Assembly: GCA_034509735.1 (NCBI GenBank)
Contig: JACGWO010000012.1
Coordinates: 10,955,983-11,019,982, forward strand
Length of the DNA stretch: 64,000 nucleotides
Direction of reading: 5' to 3'
Origin: Sesamum alatum
Taxonomy: Eukaryota; Streptophyta; Magnoliopsida; Lamiales; Pedaliaceae
This document shows, piece after piece, positions 57,583 through 64,000 of this stretch (the stretch's first letter is position 1; each line of letters begins with the position of its first letter). The notes below the pieces were generated by a model that saw nothing but the letters and a program-made list of their open reading frames with translations, had not been told where the DNA came from and did not search any database. The position numbers were made by a program, and so were the translations under genes.

Positions 57583-58703
57583 TCACAATTTGAAATATAT
57601 AGCACATAACTGAAAATGAACCTTTAAAATGAAACCAAGCAAGGCTTAAATATGTCTTTCTTTTTTATAGTTTAAATATTAGGTGAGAACAAACTTGTTG
57701 TGGTTCCCAACTAAAGGAATTTAACCGTTATAAAATGTTTATTTGACTGAAGTTCGTTGACACATTATCTAATTTGATTGCCTTAGCCCTATTAATAAAC
57801 CAAGTCCAATTACTACCGGAGCAAACATCATGGGTCGACTTCTATCATTTTGTAATACACTCATGAAATAATAAATTATACCAATGATCTCTTGACTTAG
57901 TGGTTAAGGTTGAGGTTTCATGACCTATAAGGTTATGAATTCGAACCCCATCAATACATGGGATAATAGTATACTGTATATAGTAGGATTGTTTGTATAC
58001 TGTAATAGCAATGAGTTGTTGACATTTAATTTATGTAATATTGTTGATCAATGTATGATTATTGTGCTTCAATTAGATATTGATAGTCGACATGACTGAT
58101 TATAATCGATTTAATTCAATTAAAATAATAATAATAAATTATACGTTTCCAATAATAATTAAACTTGTAACATTTCAACTGAAACCATGAGGAGTTCATC
58201 ATCAGACCAACATATTAGGGGTAGTATGTTTTCCACCTCTCCTATGTCCACAAACAAACACGGCACATTTAGTGTGCTTTTGGCACCTAAGCTTGAGTAT
58301 GTTAAATCAGTGTTTCAAGTACAAATGTAATTTTACTTTTGAAATTATATTTTATCAATATCATATTTTTGTAAGAACCATAAACTGTAGATATAATCTC
58401 ATAGTAATATTTTCTTATTTAATTACCCATTATGTCTGATATTAAATAATTTTCTTAATTCCTTCATTAACAATAAGAATAATATTAATTTTGAAATTTA
58501 GCTACTATTTATATTTGCATAATCAATTATGAAACTATGACTCCAAACACTACAATCAATTTTCTAAGGTAGATTATTCCAAATTCGTTCAAAACCAAGT
58601 ACTTTATAATTGATTATGCAACAGTCGAGTCGAACTGTGTCTCGTTACAACACATGTATATAGTGATCAAGTTTAGTTGGTGAAGAGGTAACTAATTATA
58701 TCT
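57583..58703. other. AT-rich intergenic DNA around the SINE candidate
   Basis: Apart from the SINE-like part at 57,881-58,020 I see no gene or repeat structure in this stretch. Confidence 0.55.
57881..58020 (+). mobile_element. tRNA-derived SINE candidate
   Basis: CTTAGTGGTTAAGG resembles a pol III A box. TTATGAATTCGAACCCC about 40 bp downstream resembles a B box. This spacing is typical of tRNA-derived plant SINEs. The 3' limit and any target duplication were not established. Confidence 0.5.
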
Positions 58704-58706
58704 GTA

Positions 58707-59016
58707 CACTAGAAGAAAATTCACTATTGCCTATAAATTTATTGGCTATGGATTAAAACCATGCATGGTAAATAATTATTATTAACCATGATTAAATAAA
58801 AATCATTGCAAAAACTTAGATTATTCATTATGAAAACACATTTTTCCATGGTTATGAGCCACAATAAATGTTTTTGTCATGGCAAATATTTTAGTCACAC
58901 TAGCAAATACCACAATCAATAATCGTTGTTTGACCGTGGTGAATGACTATTCACTACGACTATTTATTTTTAACCATGGCAATTATCCATGATTAAATGT
59001 TAATTTTTTTCTAATG
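58707..59016. mobile_element. CACTA-like MITE, 310 bp
   Basis: The left end is CACTAGAAGAAAATT and the right end, on the other strand, is CATTAGAAAAAAATT. The flanks are the 3-bp repeat GTA (58,704-58,706 and 59,017-59,019), as expected for CACTA elements. The interior repeats ACCATG/CATGGT motifs. There is no coding capacity. Confidence 0.65.
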
Positions 59017-59019
59017 GTA

Positions 59020-59802
59020 CTTGCTTGCAAAAATAATTGTTAATTGAAGTAACCTCTAGAGTAAAAGAGTGGTAAATAACTTTCAATTTGATTGATATTT
59101 AACAAAGTAAATTTTTCTAGTAAATTAATTATCTGTCATTATATTTTAGTAAATTAAATTATTTTATCAACAAAAACAGCAATTATTAGTCAATCTTTAA
59201 TAATGACAAACAATATTATAAAATGTTATCAATTATTTTTTTAATAATTAATAATAATTTGTAATCACCACGACCACAATGAAAATAGATAAAAAAAAAG
59301 AAAAAAAAAACAATTTTTCAGAAACGAAACTCAACATTTCATCATTTTGAAATCTTATGGCCTTTATAGTTCTTCTAATTTTTTTTCCTCTATAGAAAGA
59401 AAAAAATAGAAATATGTGTATATATTTACTAGATTTTTTACTAAAAAAAATAAAAACCCATACTACTAATAAAGGAAGATGCAAGCTTACTAGTCGATTG
59501 TATCCAACTGCTAGCATAAATAAAATTTCAAAATATATTTCTTATTGTCTTTTAAACAATGATAAAGGTAATTAAATTAACATTTCTTGAAATTAGGTTT
59601 AAATGCAAAGCCACTCATTGTCGTTTGCAAAATTGTAAATACACCCCCTATTCTAACAAAATTGTACCCAAAGATTCCATAAAATAAATTACTCGACACT
59701 CCCTGATAATGTGTACTTATAATTTTACAAAGAGTATAAAATATTTTTGTGTTTAAACCTAATTTTAAGGACCGTTAATACAACTTACTTAAAAAAAGAA
59801 AT
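59020..59802. other. AT-rich intergenic DNA
   Basis: Nothing is recognised beyond poly-A/T-rich stretches. Confidence 0.55.
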
Positions 59803-60256
59803 GGTAACTTACAATCACTTCTTCTGAGGTTTGACATAACTACAAATATTTCATCGTTTTTTGAGAAATTACAAATACCTATCTGATTTTAATGTCTGTC
59901 TAATAATGAGCCCATTCCGTTAGGTTTCCATCCAATTTTTGTAATGAACTATCCAAAACGCCTTTTTGGATTATAAGTTAAAATTTTATATATTTTTTAA
60001 AATTTTCTAAAGTATTTTTATGAATTAATATTCTATATCGATTATTTATTTTGTCCACCTTCAGATTTTTTTGCATTTCGTCAAACATTTTTTTGAAAAA
60101 ATAAAAAATTCAACAATGGCAATGTAGTACTTTCACATTTCCACCTAGAAAATACATAATTATTTTTAGTTTGAAAAAGATATTTATAATTTTATAAACA
60201 ATAAAAATATATGTATAATTATACCAAACCTTGAGAGAAAACGTTGACATTTACCC
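59803..60256. mobile_element. short TIR element, family T copy 1
   Basis: The left end GGTAACTTACAATCAC and the opposite-strand right end GGGTAAATGTCAACG form imperfect inverted repeats that extend about 75 bp with spaced ATTACAAATA motifs. The interior has CCCATTCCGTTAGGTTTCCA, shared with copy 2. A clean target duplication was not found (AAAAGAAAT against AAAGAAAAT). Confidence 0.6.
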
Positions 60257-62588
60257 AAAGAAAATGAAAACAAACAAAACCGGGTGTTTTGGTTTCTCAC
60301 CATCTCCGAGGTGGTGAGAAAACAAACCAAATATAACATTACCCAAAACACCTTCATCGGGTCTTTTGGGTATTTTTCTATTCTCACATACAATAATATA
60401 TTACATAATTTAAGCCACCTACAAACAAACAAATATTACTATATATATATATATATAAATATATAAAAGAGACATGATTTGATAATGAATAGTATTTTTT
60501 GTCCTCCAATATACAACACAATACGTATAAAAATAAATATTACTACATATATATACATTTATAAAAATATATAAAAGTGATATGATTTTACAATAAACAA
60601 TGTTTTTCTCTCAATATACATCAAAATACATACAATATATTTTTTTATATTATTTAAATTAACTCTAAATATAAATTCAAATATACACTTATCTCTAACA
60701 CACATTTATTTATTTTTATTTTTCTATTTCTATCTTCACATAATAAAATAAAATACTAAAAAAAAAACAAAACATAAGACTTCTCAACGCTTTTCATTTA
60801 CGAAGTTGGGGTTGGGAGTGAAGTCTCAGTACACAAAGTTTAAAAAGATTGGGTGCGTAAAAAGCGTGAAAGTGGGGCCACAGTTATCACAAGACATGTG
60901 ATGTCCCTCTCTCTGCTTACAATATCAATCTGACGCACATGACCTTTTCTTTCTCTCTCCTCTCTCTCTCTCTTGATATCTGCAAAGGTGGCGATTGCTG
61001 ATATTATTCCTTAATAATAATTGCCATTTCATTGATTGACTTCTCCAAATAACTACTCATATTCAAGCAATTTACACGCACTTATTAATTGTTTGCTACA
61101 TCAATTATCACAATATCTTCCTACCATTTATTTCACGTATTTAATTAATGGTCAGCTATGTTTCTTATTAGGTAAATGTTGGGTTGAATATATTATTGTT
61201 TAAATTTATTTAAATTAATATTGAGTTTGAACAATTAAATTTAAATTTGGTTTGATTATTACTTTAATCGCATTCAAACGATCTTTAATTAGATAAAAAA
61301 AATCAAGTTCGAGGAATTTGATATTTTAAATATATCTTATTATTTTTGCACTAATCGAATCGAGGCTGAAAGCTTATCGAATAAATTTTTATTGAATTTT
61401 ATTTTAAGCTTAACAAATTGAATCCAAACGAGCTTTTATCAATCAATTTCGATCAAGTATCGAGTAGTTTGATTTAACTTTCAACATTATTTGTTATCGG
61501 ATTGGTTTCTTTATTTAATATATACAAATTACATATAAAAAGTATATCATTTATTTTATTAGTCTGAAAATATAATTATATATTACATATAAAATGACTA
61601 CAGTTCTGAAACCAATACAAATCAATATGTCAACCAACATATTGATTTACTGTTTTTTAGATTTCACTAAGGAGGTAGCTCTCCCCGCTGTATACCTCCC
61701 CCCCCCCCCCTTTTTTTTTTACTAATTTAATATAAAAGGGATAGGGACCCCGAAAAGATTCCCACCACCTTCGGGTGGCTTTCTTTAAAATAAAAAAAAT
61801 GTCAATCAACAACCAAGCAAAATCAATACAAAAACTCAATATTTGACGATAATTAGTTAAGTTTGTTGATTTTAGTTACGATCAAAACATTTGTTGCAGT
61901 ATTTAGCTACAACTAATATTTTGACATCTTCTGTAAAAATAATGACTAATAATCGTGGCCCTAAACATGATTAAGAGTGGTTTTGGATTTAAATTATCGC
62001 GTTTGAGTTCTTAATTTTTATGGACTTCTTGTACCAATTTCAAATAATATTTATAAATATATTTAATTTATAATAAAATTTAACTTTTATTTATTACATA
62101 TATTTATAAAATAAATTTCCTTTTTAACATACTAACAATTTATCAAATATTTAATAAATAATAATTTTATTTTTTTTCCAAAAAAAATGCATCAAGTAAT
62201 TTAATAAAAAGAAACACAAACTGGATTATTTCGTTAAGTCTGTAGTCATTTCCTACCTAACAAGTGGGGGACGAGTTTTAGGTCTAACTGTATTTAAATA
62301 GGGTGAGTCTCGAATTTAACTGAATCCATCCCATTGTCATTCCTCGCATTCTCGCAATACCGTCCGACTCAAATAGTTTGGGCAGTTTTTGAGTTGGCTA
62401 ACATGAAACCTAAATAGAATAAAAGAATTATTACATGTGGATTACTTCATAAGTAAAATTGTCCGTAATTAAATGGGAGAACTATAATCTACTATTGCTT
62501 CTAAAGGAAAAAAAAAACATGTTCAAAATTTTAAATTGAAATTAAATAGACATATTCCTTGCTTTAGAGTTTGAGATGAATGAAAAAA
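60257..62588. other. intergenic DNA, no gene recognised
   Basis: The stretch is AT-rich with AT runs near 60,438-60,457. The part 60,780-60,990 is less AT-rich and contains CT repeats and an ACATGTG core. It could be promoter-like, but no gene follows in view. A CCACC-TTCG-GGTGG hairpin is at 61,765-61,778, near a C13T10 tract (61,698-61,720). The part 61,190-61,500 looks like a decayed repeat. Confidence 0.5.
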
Positions 62589-63048
62589 GGAGTAAATTAC
62601 AATTACTCCCCTGAAATTTGACATAATTGTAAATACTCCATCGATATTTGAGTAATTACAACTATTCAATAATTTAAGGGCCGTCTAACAACTATATCAA
62701 TCCATTAGTCTTTGCTAGGTTTTCATCCATTTTTTTGCAGTGAACTAACTAAAATGCCTTTGTGCAACATAAGTTAAAAGTTAATTTATTTTTTAAAAAT
62801 TTTTCTGAATTTTTTTTATGGACTAAGTGGATTTTTTTTTTAATTTTTTAAAATTTTCCATTCATCTCGTTTGCTTATTTTATTTTTAAAAAAGAAAAAA
62901 TATAGCAAGGGCAAAATTGATAATTTCACACCTCCATCCAATGATTACATAATTTCATTAAACATTAGGGAGATATTCATAATTTTTCAAATAACAAGGG
63001 AGTATTCATAATTGTACCAAACCTCAGGGAGCTTGTTGTAATTTAGCC
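62589..63048. mobile_element. short TIR element, family T copy 2
   Basis: The left end GGAGTAAATTACAATTAC and the opposite-strand right end GGCTAAATTACAACAAGC form an inverted pair. The interior has CCATTAGTCTTTGCTAGG-type sequence matching copy 1. No clean target duplication was seen. Confidence 0.6.
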
Positions 63049-63283
63049 AAAAGGAAAATACTCCAATGCTAAATTAAGTAATAATCAGAATTAAAAGTTA
63101 ACTAGCGGTGGAAGCATGTACGTGCATACTTTATTATTTTTATTTAATTGAATAAAAATTCAAAGATAAAATAAATAATTAGTTAAAATTGAAAAAATAA
63201 ATTAATTTTAAATATGCATGAATGAATAATTATTAAAAGAGTTAATTGATTAAAGAAATGAATATATGGTGAATAGAGAAATC
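63049..63283. other. AT-rich spacer between family T copies
   Basis: Nothing is recognised. Confidence 0.5.
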
Positions 63284-63719
63284 GGTAAATTACAGTTACC
63301 TCCTATGAAGTTTTGAATAATTAAAAAGACTCCTTTATTGTTTGAAAAATTATAAATACCCCATAAAAAAGAATAATAGCCCCTAAATGGTGAGGTGAAA
63401 ATTATTGATTTATCCTTCTTAATTTTAAAAAAAATATTTAAAAGAATGTAAAAAAATTTGAGGGTGGATAATTTAAATAATCCAGCATATATAAAAGCAT
63501 TTTAAAAAATTCTAAAAAATATATAAAATTATAAATCATAATTCCAAAGGGAATTTTGGTCGATGCACCACAAAAATTGAATGAAACCTAATGAAGGCTA
63601 ATAGAATGAGCTCGTTGTTAGACGAACATTGTTTTTTTTTTTTTTTGGGTAACTTTTCAAACAAAATAAATGTATTTATAATTATACAAAATTTCAAGAG
63701 AGTTGACTGTAATTTACCC
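63284..63719. mobile_element. short TIR element, family T copy 3 (inverted)
   Basis: The left end GGTAAATTACAGTTACC and the opposite-strand right end GGGTAAATTACAGTCAAC form an inverted pair extending about 75 bp. The interior is in the opposite orientation to copies 1 and 2 (GAAACCTAATGAAGGCTAAT). Confidence 0.65.
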
Positions 63720-64000
63720 TAAATAAATGTTTAAATATTTCATCATCTTCTATACTAAAGGAAAGAGGGTTTATAGACTTAAAGTGGTAGTTTTGATACC
63801 ACTATACCAAATTATTATAATATCAAAAATGCCCTTCAACTTTCCCATTCATATTGAATTAACTATTCAATCAAGTTTTTTTAAAAAAAATTAATTCCAT
63901 GCAATTAATGTACTCAAAAAAATTAAATTTACTCTCATTTTGTTTAAGCTTATTGTTGATTGAAATAGAAATAACATATATTCGGAAAATTTTTAATTCC
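63720..64000. other. AT-rich end of window
   Basis: No gene is recognised. TCTATACTAAAGGAAAGAGG at about 63,750 resembles the 5' start of some plant Helitrons, but the other end would be off the window. Confidence 0.4.

Noticed and set aside
57351..57605. 84-codon frame with a run of Ile
   Set aside because: The Ile run is a translation of the compound microsatellite.
59248..59517. 89-codon minus-strand frame with hydrophobic stretches
   Set aside because: It is made of poly-A/T-rich sequence and is typical of chance frames in AT-rich DNA.
63745..64000. Possible Helitron start (TCTATACTAAAGGAAAG)
   Set aside because: Only one end is in the window, and no hairpin or CTRR end can be tested.
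1..64000. CRISPR arrays, bacterial operons, ribosomal or ordinary tRNA genes
   Set aside because: None seen. Repeats are eukaryotic transposon sequence, and the tRNA-like matches are retroelement primer sites or the SINE candidate.

Overview
The window looks like nuclear DNA from a eudicot plant. It is AT-rich, holds one intron-containing cell-wall gene (xyloglucan endotransglucosylase/hydrolase, XTH) and is otherwise mostly plant transposable elements. Species cannot be read from the sequence.

Positions 1-27,256 form a deep nest of insertions. The oldest layer is a decayed Ty1/copia element on + (D; 15,318-17,135 resumed at 27,096). Two elements sit in it. Element A (+) enters from the left edge with integrase, reverse transcriptase and RNase H, then a 3' LTR from 2,670 to 15,317. 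Element B (-) is a complete copia element (17,136-27,090) with a 5-bp target duplication. Inside A's 3' LTR lies a same-family solo LTR (2,838-13,680). That solo LTR contains another solo LTR of the B subfamily (4,165-6,397) and a 6.6-kb Mutator-like element (6,980-13,585) with inverted termini and a 9-bp target duplication. The Mutator-like element carries a nearly whole but broken endogenous pararetrovirus (Caulimoviridae) on -.

Positions 27,257-36,558 are a rearranged cluster: a minus-strand copia element (C1) with broken gag-pol, truncated LTRs, and a + strand piece in the order leader, gag, LTR, primer site, leader. That order is what a reinserted autointegration circle would give.

Positions 36,559-46,755 are the gene-bearing interval. 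It has the XTH gene on - (four exons, 42,434-40,254), an hAT-type element, a small TIR element, a 5'-truncated LINE and a PIF/Harbinger-type element.

Positions 46,761-56,662 are a complete copia element C2 (-), with near-identical 2.2-kb LTRs, a TGCCA target duplication and a defective pol. Positions 56,668-64,000 are AT-rich intergenic DNA with a SINE candidate, a CACTA-like MITE and three copies of a short TIR family.

The copia elements fall into three LTR subfamilies (A, B, C). All have very long LTRs of about 2-2.2 kb, the same terminal sequence and the same initiator-Met-tRNA primer site. Both young full-length copies (B and C2) are coding-defective, so they were probably mobilised in trans.
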